Source: Syntrophotalea carbinolica DSM 2380
Lineage (GTDB): Bacteria > Desulfobacterota > Desulfuromonadia > Desulfuromonadales > Syntrophotaleaceae
Direction of reading: 5' to 3'
DNA: 64,000 nucleotides
Assembly: GCF_000012885.1 (NCBI RefSeq)
Contig: NC_007498.2
Coordinates: 3,194,001 to 3,258,000 of the forward strand
A program made the translations under genes and the position numbers. Shown piece by piece: positions 8,283-16,717 of the stretch (positions within the stretch are counted from its first letter, which is position 1; every line of letters begins with the position of its first letter). Under the pieces are notes generated by a model. The model ran no database searches. It worked only from the letters and a program-made list of their open reading frames with translations, and had not been told where the DNA came from.

Positions 8283-8522
8283 ATTAAGGGCCGGGATCCT
8301 AAGCAATCCGGCCACAAGGCTTCGCGAAGCATACCGCATCGACAAAATATAAACAACAAAAGCAAGGCATTAGCCCCACTTCAAGCCCCGGGACAAACGG
8401 AAAACAGCTATCGAAAACTGCGAGCAGGACCTCCGGCACGGCAGGGTACCCGGCGATACCCGCTCTGGCTCACCTTGGTGTCGCCGACAAGGCGATGCCA
8501 GTATCCGACACAAGCTCCCTGC

Positions 8523-8897
8523 TCAGCGCGGCAGCAGATGGCGCCAACGGACAAAAAGACGATACCCGACCCGCGCCAGCAAGTAAACTCCCGGCAACCC
8601 CGTCAACCTTGCCAAAAAGGGATAAAACCTGTCGGGCATCGCCAGCCACAAGGCCCGAAAGGCGTCCACCCCGACGAAGAAATGCCCTCCGGCGTCCAGA
8701 ACATGCAGTGCCGCCATGAATTCCTGACGCCAGCGACCATAAGTCGCGGCATCGAAATCCGGTCGACTGATATCGACGAAAATCATTCGTGCAGCCGATA
8801 CCCGACTCCGGTAAAAAGCCATTTCCCGGGCACAGAGGGGACAACTGCCATCATAGAAAATAGTCAAGGGGAACTCTGGGGAAATGTTCGCAGGCAT
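8523..8897 (-). CDS. DCC-family thiol-disulfide oxidoreductase-like protein
   Basis: This 124-residue protein (DUF393) has the family hallmark YDGSCPLCAREM near residue 15, a CxxC pair like that of thioredoxin folds, and the later motif GVDAFRALWL. The ATG at 8897 has GGGAGA at good spacing; the frame continues 22 codons upstream without a ribosome site. Its redox partner is unknown. The neighbours engB (downstream on the same strand) and the ferritin-like gene (divergent) give no further clue. Confidence 0.8.
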   Translation of the reverse strand: MPANISPEFPLTIFYDGSCPLCAREMAFYRSRVSAARMIFVDISRPDFDAATYGRWRQEFMAALHVLDAGGHFFVGVDAFRALWLAMPDRFYPFLARLTGLPGVYLLARVGYRLFVRWRHLLPR

Positions 8898-8994
8898 GCT
8901 TTCTCCCTTTATGCAACGCACCTGTACCAGCATACCTCGCCCCGGGAACAGATGTCCATCCAACCTTTACCGGAAGTCACTCGGTCAAAAGGCG

Positions 8995-9022
8995 TTGACA
9001 ACCTGCCCATTTGGGATAATTT
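8995..9022 (+). promoter_or_regulatory. putative promoter of the ferritin-like gene
   Basis: A perfect TTGACA at 8995-9000 is followed after 16 bp by TAATTT in an AT-rich run. The gene's start codon is 49 bases further on. Confidence 0.4.
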
Positions 9023-9071
9023 TTTAATAGGTACAGTACGCAGAGGGGTTCGTCCGAGGGAGGAGAATGTC

Positions 9072-9575
9072 ATGCCCAAATTGCCCGATGCCGCCATCCA
9101 GGAAGCCATCAAGAGTTCCCTGCAAACCGAAAAAAACGCCATGAACTTTTACCGCATGGCCGCCGGCCACATGCAGCGTCCCCAAGCCAAACAGCTCTTT
9201 GAGCTGCTGGCCAGCGAAGAGCGTGCGCATGCCCGGCACTTCTTTGATCTCTACAAGGGCGATGACCTGCCGCCGTTCGACGAGTACATGGATCAGAGCC
9301 TGAAAGAAGATCAGGACTATCTGCTGCAGCAGGAAAAGGCCCTGCTGGCCGACCTGCGCATTCGCAAGGCGATGGAACTGGCGATGGAAAAAGAACAAGC
9401 TCTGGAGAAAGAACTTCGCGCCATCGCGGAAAAAATCGCCGACGAGGAAGTCCGGCGTATCTATCTTGACAACGCCGAATCGACCCGCCGCCACTTCCTC
9501 ATGATCGAATCGGAATATGCGCATCTCATGGCGATGGTGCACGAAACGGACATCGACACTTTTGTGCGGGAATAA
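9072..9575 (+). CDS. ferritin-like diiron protein of the rubrerythrin group
   Basis: This 167-residue, all-helical protein starts at an ATG preceded by GGAGAATG. Diiron ligands are visible as pairs: E in LQTEKNAMNFY and the ExxH of SEERAHARHF in the first helix pair, then EKELRAIAEKIADEE and ESTRRHFLMIESEY in the second. There is no C-terminal rubredoxin domain, so it is not a full rubrerythrin. Such proteins protect anaerobes by reducing peroxide or by handling iron; the exact reaction is inferred. It is monocistronic, and a candidate structured RNA lies just downstream. Confidence 0.82.
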   Translation: MPKLPDAAIQEAIKSSLQTEKNAMNFYRMAAGHMQRPQAKQLFELLASEERAHARHFFDLYKGDDLPPFDEYMDQSLKEDQDYLLQQEKALLADLRIRKAMELAMEKEQALEKELRAIAEKIADEEVRRIYLDNAESTRRHFLMIESEYAHLMAMVHETDIDTFVRE

Positions 9576-9624
9576 ACAAACCGCGAAACAGCACAACCTT
9601 GACTCTGTGGTAAAATGAACGTGT

Positions 9625-9873
9625 GGGATGCATAGCTAACATCAGCCGGGAAAATAAAATCCGGCGTTGCGCGGTCTCATGCCAGAAGCCTTGTCTTCCC
9701 ATCCGCCGGGCACCTTTCGAAAGGGCTCGCCAAAACGGGTCTTTAAACGAGCCGTCAGGCCACCCCGGAAAAAGGATGTTCGCCGAATTGGCAAAAAGCT
9801 GACCGTGGCAGCGCCGGCTTTTCTATGTTCTCATCCCCCATCGCTCCTGAGGTTCGTCATCAGGGGCGTTTTT
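9625..9873 (+). ncRNA. candidate structured non-coding RNA (6S-like rod) with terminator
   Basis: The plus strand can fold into a long interrupted hairpin. GGGATG (9625-9630) pairs with CATCCC (9832-9837), AACAT (9638-9642) with ATGTT (9825-9829), CCGGCGTTGC (9661-9670) with GCAGCGCCGG (9808-9817), and CGGTC (9672-9676) with GACCG (9801-9805). Inner helices include CTTTCGAAAG and GGCTCG/CGAGCC. A terminator (9843-9873) follows directly. Two G-U pairs favour the plus strand as the transcribed one. Size and rod shape recall 6S RNA, but I cannot identify it. It could instead be the 3' UTR of the ferritin-like gene. Confidence 0.4.
9843..9873 (+). terminator. rho-independent terminator, plus strand
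   Basis: GCTCCTGA and TCAGGGGC pair fully (one G-U) around a 9-nt loop and are followed by GTTTTT. The stem overlaps the stop codon of the convergent cytochrome gene. Confidence 0.65.
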
Positions 9874-11050
9874 GCATCTGGTAATAGCGATGCAGGGGCT
9901 GCAGAACATCTTCCCGGATAAGGCGTTGCACTTCACCGCCCCACGCTTTTATCTGCTGAATCTGCGCTTCTGTGAAGTCGAGGCGCGGCATGGCGGAGCC
10001 CGGCTGCAGGTAAGTGGGATCCCGCAGGTAATCGACAAAATAATCGAGACGTAATTTTTCCAAAGCCAGCAACAGATCCGGGGCCATGGGATACGGATAA
10101 GGTGGCCCGGACCATGATGCCGCGGTCTGCATGTCACCGAAGGCGTGGCAGGCCAGGCAGGACTGCGCCGCTCCATACTTTTTCAACTCTGCACGCGCCG
10201 CCGTCGGCACAGGAGTTGGAGCAAAGCGCAAGGGGCGTTCTGCATACAAACGCGCGTGGCAGGGTTGGCATGAATAGGTTTCCCAGGGCTCCATCCGAAA
10301 ACGCCCGGCAGGAGGACTGAACCAGGCCGACCGTTGAAGAAAATCCGCCACCAGCACAAGCTCCTCAGGCTGCAGACTCGGTTGTGCGAGAGGCGAGGTA
10401 TAGCGCAACATCATCAGCGAAGTCATGGCCGGCCGCAATCGGTAGGGCTTCGACAAATAGGCCATCAGCCAACCGGGTTGATACTTGGCACGCCGCCAGG
10501 TCAAACTCGGAGCATGCTTCGCCCCGAACCCTTCGACAACATGACAACCGCGACAACGCGCCGCCTTGATCAATTGCCGTCCCAGGCTCATACGCTGACT
10601 GGCCTCTTCCAGATCGGCGGGGGGCACGACCTGAGGTTGCTCCTTTTGCGTAGACTCCCGACTTTTCCCCTGCATGTCCCGACAGCTTCGCTCATCGGCA
10701 CACAAAACGACCCTGGAGACATCCGCATCGCCGGCAAAACCCGCCTGAATCACCAGACTGCGCAACGCAAAATCGACCAGTACCCAGCTTTTTTCGGGGA
10801 TCTGCGCGAACAGACTCCGACCGTTGAAGACATCGATGACATTACTGCAATCCCGGGAGGCCCGGGGGTCGTTATAGGCGAGGGTTACCCAAGCCACGCT
10901 TCCCGCCGTCACCAGTTTTTTATCCAGAAACATGACCTGATCGCGATAAACGATCCCTGGCCGTGCTTCGGAAACCAGGGCTGAACCTTGCTGCGCCCCC
11001 AGCACCATGCACACCAGCAACAATGATGCGATCCACTTCATGATGTCCAT
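9860..11050 (-). CDS. exported trihaem c-type cytochrome
   Basis: This 396-residue protein has a Sec signal peptide (MKWIASLLLVCMVLGAQQGSA) and three CxxCH haem sites: CRGCH, CQPCH and CLACH. The first 140 residues carry none and look like a separate beta-rich domain; the haems lie in the C-terminal half, the first near residue 166. GGGAG 6 nt before the ATG at 11050 fixes the start. It should act in the periplasm in electron transfer. Partners are not apparent from neighbours: mobB is divergent and the candidate RNA lies 3'. The exact cytochrome class is not clear. Confidence 0.82.
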   Translation of the reverse strand: MDIMKWIASLLLVCMVLGAQQGSALVSEARPGIVYRDQVMFLDKKLVTAGSVAWVTLAYNDPRASRDCSNVIDVFNGRSLFAQIPEKSWVLVDFALRSLVIQAGFAGDADVSRVVLCADERSCRDMQGKSRESTQKEQPQVVPPADLEEASQRMSLGRQLIKAARCRGCHVVEGFGAKHAPSLTWRRAKYQPGWLMAYLSKPYRLRPAMTSLMMLRYTSPLAQPSLQPEELVLVADFLQRSAWFSPPAGRFRMEPWETYSCQPCHARLYAERPLRFAPTPVPTAARAELKKYGAAQSCLACHAFGDMQTAASWSGPPYPYPMAPDLLLALEKLRLDYFVDYLRDPTYLQPGSAMPRLDFTEAQIQQIKAWGGEVQRLIREDVLQPLHRYYQMQKRP

Positions 11051-11069
11051 CCCTGTCTCCCGGAAGTAT

Positions 11070-11099
11070 TTGCTTTGCCTGACCGGCTTGGCCTATATT
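11070..11099 (+). promoter_or_regulatory. putative promoter of mobB
   Basis: TTGCTT and TATATT are separated by 18 bp in the 89-bp gap between the divergent cytochrome and mobB genes. Confidence 0.35.
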
Positions 11100-11139
11100 A
11101 GAGAGCCCATTTAAATGTATCACACAAGGAGCCCGCTGC

Positions 11140-11664
11140 ATGCGCCCTGCAATCGTATCCATTGCCGCCAAAAGCGGTACCGGCAAAACCACCCTGGTGG
11201 TCAAACTGATCGCGGAACTGAAGCAACGCGGTTACAAGGTCGGCGCCATCAAACACGATGCCCACAACTTCTCCATGGACCGAGAAGGCAAGGATTCCTG
11301 GCGGTTCACCCAGGCCGGGGCCGACACCATGATGGTTACATCCAAAGAAAAACTGGCCATCATCAAACAAAACCCCGATCAGCAGGAACCTCCGGTGAGG
11401 GAGTCCATCACACGTTATTTCGGCGATATGGACATCGTCATCACCGAAGGTTTCAAAAAAAATGATTTTCCCAAGATCGAGGTCCACCGCAAGGAACGCA
11501 GTCCCCGTCTGCTCTATCGCGACGACAGCTACGATTCGACTTTGATAGCCGTCGCCTCGGATTCACCCCTGCAACTCGATGTACCGGTATTCGAGCTCGA
11601 TGACGCTCTGAGCATCTGTGATTTTATTGAAGAACGCTTTCTCAGCGATAGACGTAAACAATAA
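11140..11664 (+). CDS. mobB: molybdopterin-guanine dinucleotide biosynthesis protein B
   Basis: This 174-residue GTP-binding protein has the P-loop AAKSGTGKTTL near residue 10, the family motif VGAIKHDAHNF, and DIVITEGFKK, all standard MobB features. MobB helps MobA attach GMP to molybdopterin to form the bis-MGD cofactor of enzymes such as formate dehydrogenase. AAGGAG lies 8 nt before the start. No mobA is adjacent; other cofactor genes (moaC, moaA, a molybdate/tungstate transporter) are elsewhere in the window. Confidence 0.92.
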   Translation: MRPAIVSIAAKSGTGKTTLVVKLIAELKQRGYKVGAIKHDAHNFSMDREGKDSWRFTQAGADTMMVTSKEKLAIIKQNPDQQEPPVRESITRYFGDMDIVITEGFKKNDFPKIEVHRKERSPRLLYRDDSYDSTLIAVASDSPLQLDVPVFELDDALSICDFIEERFLSDRRKQ

Positions 11665-11799
11665 CCGTGCTCATAGGCCCGGTTAAACAAAAGCACGACT
11701 GGCATCAATACCTTCTTATCCGATCCGGAAATCCGCTCCGGCATCGGAGCCGTTTCCTTCGACTTCAACGTCTCGACATATCAGCTCCAGGAGTTTTTC

Positions 11800-12387
11800 A
11801 TGACCAAACGATCCGTTCGCATTCTGGCTTTTGGCGACAGTTTAACAGCCGGTTGGGGTGTAGAGCCCCCCAGCAGCGTACCCGCCTGCCTGGAAGCCTC
11901 CTTGCAGAAGCAGGGCATCGCAACCACCTTTATCAACGAAGGTATCCCGGGAGACACCACTGTGGGAGCATTGAAACGCTTTGATGCGGCGCTTGCCTGC
12001 GATCCCGACCTGGTCATTCTCGAACTGGGAGCCAACGACAACCGGCAGGCCATTCCACTGGATCGCACCAGAGCTAATCTCAACAGCATGCTCCAGACGC
12101 TGTGCGACAGACAGATCCCGACTCTGTTTGCCGGCATCTGCCTGCTGCGCGATCTCGGCCCGGAATATAATGCCGGCTTTCAGGCGCTTTTCGCAGAACT
12201 GGCCACACACCACAAAGTGGTTTTTTACCCCGACTACCTCGAGGGAGTCGCCGGCCACCCCGCGTTATTGCAAAAAGATCAACTGCACCCCAACCTGGCG
12301 GGAACGCAGAAAATCGCACGCCGCCTTCTGCCCCTGGTCACCGACATGATCCGCAAGTTCGAGACGGACCAATCAGCGCCCCTGTGA
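11800..12387 (+). CDS. SGNH/GDSL-type esterase (arylesterase or lysophospholipase-like)
   Basis: This 195-residue protein carries all four SGNH blocks: FGDSLTAGWGV (catalytic Ser) at the N-terminus, GIPGDTT (Gly), ELGANDNRQ (Asn), and DQLHPNLAG (Asp and His) near the C-terminus. The length matches TesA-like esterases. Unlike E. coli TesA there is no signal peptide, so it is probably cytoplasmic. AGGAG precedes the ATG. It follows mobB by 135 bases and may form its own unit. Substrate unknown; short acyl esters are the family norm. Confidence 0.85.
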   Translation: MTKRSVRILAFGDSLTAGWGVEPPSSVPACLEASLQKQGIATTFINEGIPGDTTVGALKRFDAALACDPDLVILELGANDNRQAIPLDRTRANLNSMLQTLCDRQIPTLFAGICLLRDLGPEYNAGFQALFAELATHHKVVFYPDYLEGVAGHPALLQKDQLHPNLAGTQKIARRLLPLVTDMIRKFETDQSAPL

Positions 12388-12389
12388 CC

Positions 12390-12417
12390 TTGACAGGCCC
12401 CGGGGGACGGTTATCGT
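12390..12417 (+). promoter_or_regulatory. putative promoter of the glycine-zipper lipoprotein gene
   Basis: A perfect TTGACA is followed after 16 bp by TATCGT, about 80 bases before the start codon. Confidence 0.4.
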
Positions 12418-12494
12418 TTAATCTGTAGTTTCCGAACTCTCGACGGTCGTAAGCCGCCGAACCAACGCCGGACTTTCCATCACGGGAGGATATC

Positions 12495-12965
12495 ATGAAA
12501 AAACTTCTGGCTTTATGCTGCGCTTTTCTGCTTTTTGCCACCGGCTGCTACGGCCCCATGGGGCCCAAGGAATCCGGCGGCACGTTGATCGGTGCCGGCA
12601 CCGGCGCACTGATCGGCTCTCAAATCGGCGGCGGCCGCGGTACCCTGGTTGCGGTGGCGGTCGGCACCTTGGCCGGAGCCCTGCTTGGCCAGGAAGTCGG
12701 CAGATCTCTCGACCGGGCGGACCAGTTGGCCATGCAGCAAAATGCCCAGTATGCCCTGGAGTACACCCCGACCCGCCAATCGACCACCTGGCGCAATCCC
12801 GACTCGGGCAATTACGGCAGCATCACTCCCATCGAGACCTATCAGACACCAAACGGCCAGTACTGCCGCGAATACCTGCAGAATGTGATCATTGGCGGAC
12901 AACAGCAACAGGCCTACGGCACGGCGTGCCGCCAGCCGGACGGCAACTGGAAAATCATTCGCTGA
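12495..12965 (+). CDS. outer-membrane lipoprotein with glycine-zipper 2TM domain
   Basis: This 156-residue protein has a lipoprotein signal (MKKLLALCCAFLLFATGC) with the acylated Cys at residue 18. A glycine-zipper pair follows (GTLIGAGTGALIGSQIGGG, then VGTLAGALLGQEVGRSLD), as in the rickettsial 17-kDa antigen and SlyB families. The C-terminal part (CREYLQNVIIGGQQQQAYGT) matches the surface-antigen domain. It should sit in the outer membrane and may stabilise the envelope. GGAGG precedes the start. A 9-bp hairpin lies between it and the Mla-type operon. Confidence 0.85.
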   Translation: MKKLLALCCAFLLFATGCYGPMGPKESGGTLIGAGTGALIGSQIGGGRGTLVAVAVGTLAGALLGQEVGRSLDRADQLAMQQNAQYALEYTPTRQSTTWRNPDSGNYGSITPIETYQTPNGQYCREYLQNVIIGGQQQQAYGTACRQPDGNWKIIR

Positions 12966-13033
12966 TCCGCAAAACCCTCTCGAGTCGCGGTCGGCACAAG
13001 CGCCGGAAAAGCGGCTTATTTTCGCCATTCGAA

Positions 13034-13065
13034 CCCGGCGTGTTCGCACAAAACAGCACGCCGGG
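13034..13065 (+). terminator. hairpin after the glycine-zipper gene
   Basis: CCCGGCGTG and CACGCCGGG pair perfectly around a 14-nt loop, 69 bases after the stop codon. There is no T tract, so the terminator role is tentative. Confidence 0.35.
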
Positions 13066-13130
13066 AGCGATGACCTCTGGCAACAGCTCTGCTTGCAAGC
13101 TGGTCTGCCCTGCGCCCAACAGGCGAATGC

Positions 13131-14291
13131 ATGAAAAAAGGCATCCGAAATTCCGACCGGCCGCCCCTTCCCGAACACATCTGCCGGATTCTGCAGAACG
13201 ATGCGGAGATACTATCCCTATCCTTCGCCGGGAAACTCGATGCGGCAGCCACAGCCCTGCTGTGGAAGCCCCTGCTCGAGCTCGCCCACCAAACGGCTCC
13301 ACGACTTTTGCTCATCGAAGCTGATCAGATCAACTACTGCGACGGCGCCGGCATCGGCCTGTTCATGGAACTGGCCCGACAACAGCAAAAGCGTCAACAG
13401 CGCTTTGAACTGAAGGGCCTGAAAGAGGAATTCGCCCGGCTCTGGAGCCTCTACCGTCCGGAAGATTTCATGGATCTCCGAGGCAGTCGCCCGCACCCCT
13501 GCTGCCTGCCCGAAGAAATCGGGCGGCAGGCCTGCCTGGCCGGACAAGGGATAGTTGACATGGCCCGGTTTACGGGAGAATTGACCAGCGCCCTGTTGCA
13601 CGCTGCGCGGCACCCCCGCTCCGTACGCTGGCCCGAGGTCTGGCTGGTTATGGAAAAAGCCGGAGTCAACTCCCTCCCCATCGTCGGTCTGATCAGTTTT
13701 CTGATCGGTCTGATCATGGCTTTTCAGGCGACCATCCCCATGCGTCAGTTTGGCGTGGAAATCTATGTCGCCAACCTGACCGCACTGTCCATGCTGCGCG
13801 AACTCGGTCCCCTGATGACGGCACTGCTGTTGGCCGGACGCTCCAGTTCCGCCTTTGCCGCCGAATTGGGCACCATGAAAATCAACGAGGAAATCGATGC
13901 CTTGACGACCATGGGACTGGCGCCCATCCCCTTTCTTGTCGTCACCCGGGTGCTGGCCACCGTCATCATTCTGCCTTTGCTGAGTTTGTTCGCCAACCTG
14001 ATGGGTTTGATCGGCGGTGCCGTGGTGCTGCTGTCCCTGGGGTATCCCCTGGTTACCTACACCAATCAGGTCAAAGCCGCGGTCAATCTGGGAGATCTGA
14101 CTGGCGGACTGGTGAAAACCCTGGTTTTCGCCCTGATCGTGGCGGGGGTCGGCTGTCTTTACGGTCTCAAAACCCGCAGCGGGGCCAGTGCGGTAGGGGA
14201 CTCCGCCACCCGGGCGGTGGTCTCCGGCATCATCCTGATCGTGGTTGCCGATGGCCTTTTTGCGGTGGTTTACTATTTCCTGGGGATCTAA
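13131..14291 (+). CDS. mlaE: Mla-type lipid ABC transporter permease with N-terminal STAS domain
   Basis: This 386-residue protein is a fusion. Residues of about 20-115 form a STAS-like domain (ILSLSFAGKLDAAATALLWK, later CDGAGIGLFMEL), the role played by separate MlaB in E. coli. The rest is an MlaE permease with about five membrane helices and the conserved TALLLAGRSSSAFAAELGTM and INEEIDALTTMGL. With MlaF and MlaD it moves phospholipids between the membranes. It opens a four-gene run with gaps of 5 bases or overlaps. The ribosome site is weak. Confidence 0.9.
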   Translation: MKKGIRNSDRPPLPEHICRILQNDAEILSLSFAGKLDAAATALLWKPLLELAHQTAPRLLLIEADQINYCDGAGIGLFMELARQQQKRQQRFELKGLKEEFARLWSLYRPEDFMDLRGSRPHPCCLPEEIGRQACLAGQGIVDMARFTGELTSALLHAARHPRSVRWPEVWLVMEKAGVNSLPIVGLISFLIGLIMAFQATIPMRQFGVEIYVANLTALSMLRELGPLMTALLLAGRSSSAFAAELGTMKINEEIDALTTMGLAPIPFLVVTRVLATVIILPLLSLFANLMGLIGGAVVLLSLGYPLVTYTNQVKAAVNLGDLTGGLVKTLVFALIVAGVGCLYGLKTRSGASAVGDSATRAVVSGIILIVVADGLFAVVYYFLGI

Positions 14292-14296
14292 AAAGC

Positions 14297-15094
14297 ATGT
14301 CTGAGACGCAAGATACCATCATCGAGGTTAAAAACCTGACCGTCGGCTATGACGACAATGTGGTTCTGCAAGACGTGTCTTTCGATGTCAGGCGGGGAGA
14401 AATCTTTGTAGTGCTGGGCGGATCGGGCTGCGGCAAAAGCACCCTGCTCAAAAATATGATCGGACTGTATCGCCCGCTTAAGGGAGAAATCCTTTTTAGT
14501 GGCCAAGACATGGCCACAGCGGAGGGGAAGCGACGGCGGGAACTGCTGCGTTCTTTCGGTGTCATGTATCAAAGCGGCGCCCTGTTCGGCTCCTTGACCC
14601 TGATGGAAAACGTGCGGCTGCCGCTGGAAGAGTTCACCGATCTGCCAAGCCCGGCCATGGACCTGGTCGCCGCCATGAAACTGCAACTGGTCGGCCTTGG
14701 CGGTTTCGGACATTATCTGCCGTCGGAACTGAGCGGCGGCATGCGCAAACGCGCCGCTATCGCCCGGGCCATGGTTCTCGATCCGCAGATCCTGTTTCTG
14801 GATGAACCGACGGCGGGCCTGGATCCTATCATTTCGGCAGAAATGGATCAGCTGGTCCTGCAACTGGCCCAGAGTCTGAACATGACGTTTGTTATCGTCA
14901 CCCACGAACTGCCCAGCATCTATGCCATCGCCGACCGGGTCATCATGCTGGACCGACGCACCAGAGGCATTGTCGCTGCCGGGCCACCGGACGAACTGCG
15001 CGAGGCCAGTACAGATCCCTGGGTGCAGGCTTTTTTCCGCCGGGAAACACTCCCGGCATCTGCTCAACAGGAAGGCGGACCATCGCATGAGTGA
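14297..15094 (+). CDS. mlaF: Mla-type lipid ABC transporter ATPase
   Basis: This 265-residue ABC ATPase has Walker A GGSGCGKST near residue 43, the Q-loop region MYQSGALFGSLT typical of MlaF, the signature LSGGMRKRAAIARAM, Walker B ILFLDEPTAGLD and the switch His in VIVTHEL. It powers the MlaE permease. The last 8 bases overlap the MCE gene, showing translational coupling. Confidence 0.92.
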   Translation: MSETQDTIIEVKNLTVGYDDNVVLQDVSFDVRRGEIFVVLGGSGCGKSTLLKNMIGLYRPLKGEILFSGQDMATAEGKRRRELLRSFGVMYQSGALFGSLTLMENVRLPLEEFTDLPSPAMDLVAAMKLQLVGLGGFGHYLPSELSGGMRKRAAIARAMVLDPQILFLDEPTAGLDPIISAEMDQLVLQLAQSLNMTFVIVTHELPSIYAIADRVIMLDRRTRGIVAAGPPDELREASTDPWVQAFFRRETLPASAQQEGGPSHE

Positions 15095-16067
15095 ACGAGC
15101 CAACTATGTCAAAATCGGACTTTTCGTCATCGGCGCCATCATCATTGCGGTGGCGGCGATCATCGTTCTGGGAGCCGGCAGCCTGTTCCAGAAACAGATC
15201 CTGGTCGAAACCTATTTCGATGAATCGGTGCAGGGCCTGGATATCGGATCGGCGGTAAAAGTGCGTGGCGTGAAGGTCGGCAAGGTGGAAGCCATCACCC
15301 TGGTCGACTCGGTCTACCCAACCGAAAAGCGTTATGTGCTGGTACGCATTGCCCTGCTGTCCCGCTCCCTGGGCCGCACGGCCGAGGTCATTCAAAGAGG
15401 CCTGCAGGAACAGACCGATCAGGGGTTGCGCTTACGCATGGCCTTTCAGGGCGTAACCGGACTGGCTTTTCTGGAAGCCGACTACCTGCCGGCCGAACAG
15501 GCTCCCTGCCTGGAAATCGACTGGCAGCCCATCTACCCTTACATCCCCTCGGCACCGAGCACCATCACCCGTTATACCGAAGCGGTCGATAAAATCCTCA
15601 AAAACCTGGACAGCCTGGACATCGCGGCCCTCAGCGGAGGCATCGAGCAGGCCATCACGACCCTCAACCGGGCCATGGAAGAAGCCCGCGTCGCTCAGAT
15701 CAGCGACCAGTCCTTGGCTCTATTGAATGAACTGCGTGTCACCAATCAGCGTCTCGAAACGTTACTGGTTGACGGTCGCGCTCCGCTGCAACAATTTTTC
15801 GCCACGCTTCCGGATCTGTCCCGGTCGCTGACACGCAGCGCCCGGCAACTTGAAACCCTGACCGCCCGACTCCCCGACGATCTGGCCCCGTTGGGTCAGA
15901 GTTTGCGCCAGGTGAGCGCCCTTCTGACCTCCGAACAACAGACCATCGAAACCACCCTGGAAAACTTCAGGCAGACTTCCGAAAACCTTCTGGACATGTC
16001 GGAAAACGCCCGCAGCTATCCATCCCAGATGCTGTTCGGCGCGCCGCCGACCCCTGTGGAGCCCTGA
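15087..16067 (+). CDS. mlaD: MCE-domain substrate-binding protein (MlaD-like)
   Basis: This 326-residue protein is started at MSERANYVKIG. One N-terminal membrane anchor (residues 10-32) is followed by an MCE domain (residues of about 38-115: VETYFDESVQGLDIGSAVKV, then RGVKVGKVEAI). The long C-terminal part is helical (LTRSARQLETLTARL) and probably forms a coiled tunnel, making it longer than E. coli MlaD (about 180) and more like the larger MCE proteins. It sits in the periplasm and handles phospholipid for the MlaFE transporter. It overlaps mlaF by 8 bases and is 2 bases from the lipoprotein gene. Confidence 0.88.
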   Translation: MSERANYVKIGLFVIGAIIIAVAAIIVLGAGSLFQKQILVETYFDESVQGLDIGSAVKVRGVKVGKVEAITLVDSVYPTEKRYVLVRIALLSRSLGRTAEVIQRGLQEQTDQGLRLRMAFQGVTGLAFLEADYLPAEQAPCLEIDWQPIYPYIPSAPSTITRYTEAVDKILKNLDSLDIAALSGGIEQAITTLNRAMEEARVAQISDQSLALLNELRVTNQRLETLLVDGRAPLQQFFATLPDLSRSLTRSARQLETLTARLPDDLAPLGQSLRQVSALLTSEQQTIETTLENFRQTSENLLDMSENARSYPSQMLFGAPPTPVEP

Positions 16068-16069
16068 CC

Positions 16070-16717
16070 ATGACTTCTTCCTTGTCACGTCTATTGTTGA
16101 TGTTGATTTTGACCGGCTGGCTGCTGCCGGGATGCATGCGTATTGGCCAGCGCCCTCCGGCAAAAACCAGCTATGTGATAACCGCAAACCGACCGGCAAG
16201 TGCCGCCGAAAGGGTGGGGGCAGCGGTTTTACAGGTTACGCCCATGCGCATCTCCCCACGATTCAATGGACGCAGTTTTGTCTACCGTCAGGGGATATCG
16301 CAATTCCGTCCGGATTTTTATAACAAATTCCTGGTGGCGCCGGCTAACCTGGTACAGGAACAGGTGGTTCGCTGGCTGACGGCAAGCGGCCTGTTCGCGA
16401 CGGTCAGCTCGTCGGCCGGTCCGCTGCCACCCGACTATCTGCTGCAGGGACAAATCACCGAACTCTATGGAGATTACCGGGACAGGCAACCTGTGGCCAT
16501 TCTCGAAATCGGCTTTCTGTTCCTTCAGCATGCCGCCGCCGACGCCCCTATCCGACTCAACCGCAGCTATCGCGGCGAAGTGCCGCTGACCGGGCATGAA
16601 CCTGATGCTCTGGTCGAAGCATGGGATACCGCCCTGATAAACATCCTGGAAAACCTGGAAAAGGATCTCGGCGAAGTTATGGACGGCATCGACGCAACTT
16701 ACCACCAGGCGCTTTAG
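16070..16717 (+). CDS. ABC-transport auxiliary lipoprotein of the Mla/Pqi type
   Basis: This 215-residue protein begins with a lipoprotein signal (LLLMLILTGWLLPGC), the acylated Cys lying near residue 22. The body matches the PqiC/auxiliary lipoprotein family: RFNGRSFVYRQG, then FYNKFLVAP and later DYLLQGQITELYGDY. Such proteins are thought to link an MCE protein to the outer membrane. It closes the Mla-type operon, and its end overlaps the convergent HD-GYP gene by 4 bases. No MlaC or MlaA homologue is in the operon. Confidence 0.85.
   Translation: MTSSLSRLLLMLILTGWLLPGCMRIGQRPPAKTSYVITANRPASAAERVGAAVLQVTPMRISPRFNGRSFVYRQGISQFRPDFYNKFLVAPANLVQEQVVRWLTASGLFATVSSSAGPLPPDYLLQGQITELYGDYRDRQPVAILEIGFLFLQHAAADAPIRLNRSYRGEVPLTGHEPDALVEAWDTALINILENLEKDLGEVMDGIDATYHQAL

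Noticed and set aside
7710-9071. A 621-residue plus-strand frame that continues into the ferritin-like gene
   Set aside because: Only the part from ATG 9072 is a real protein. The upstream part runs antisense to engB and the DCC gene, has no domain, and the true start has its own ribosome site and promoter.
9576-9859. Cyclic-di-GMP (GEMM) riboswitch or SRP RNA between the ferritin-like and cytochrome genes
   Set aside because: Short pieces recall GEMM or SRP RNA, but the order and the invariant loops are missing. The region fits a single long interrupted hairpin better.
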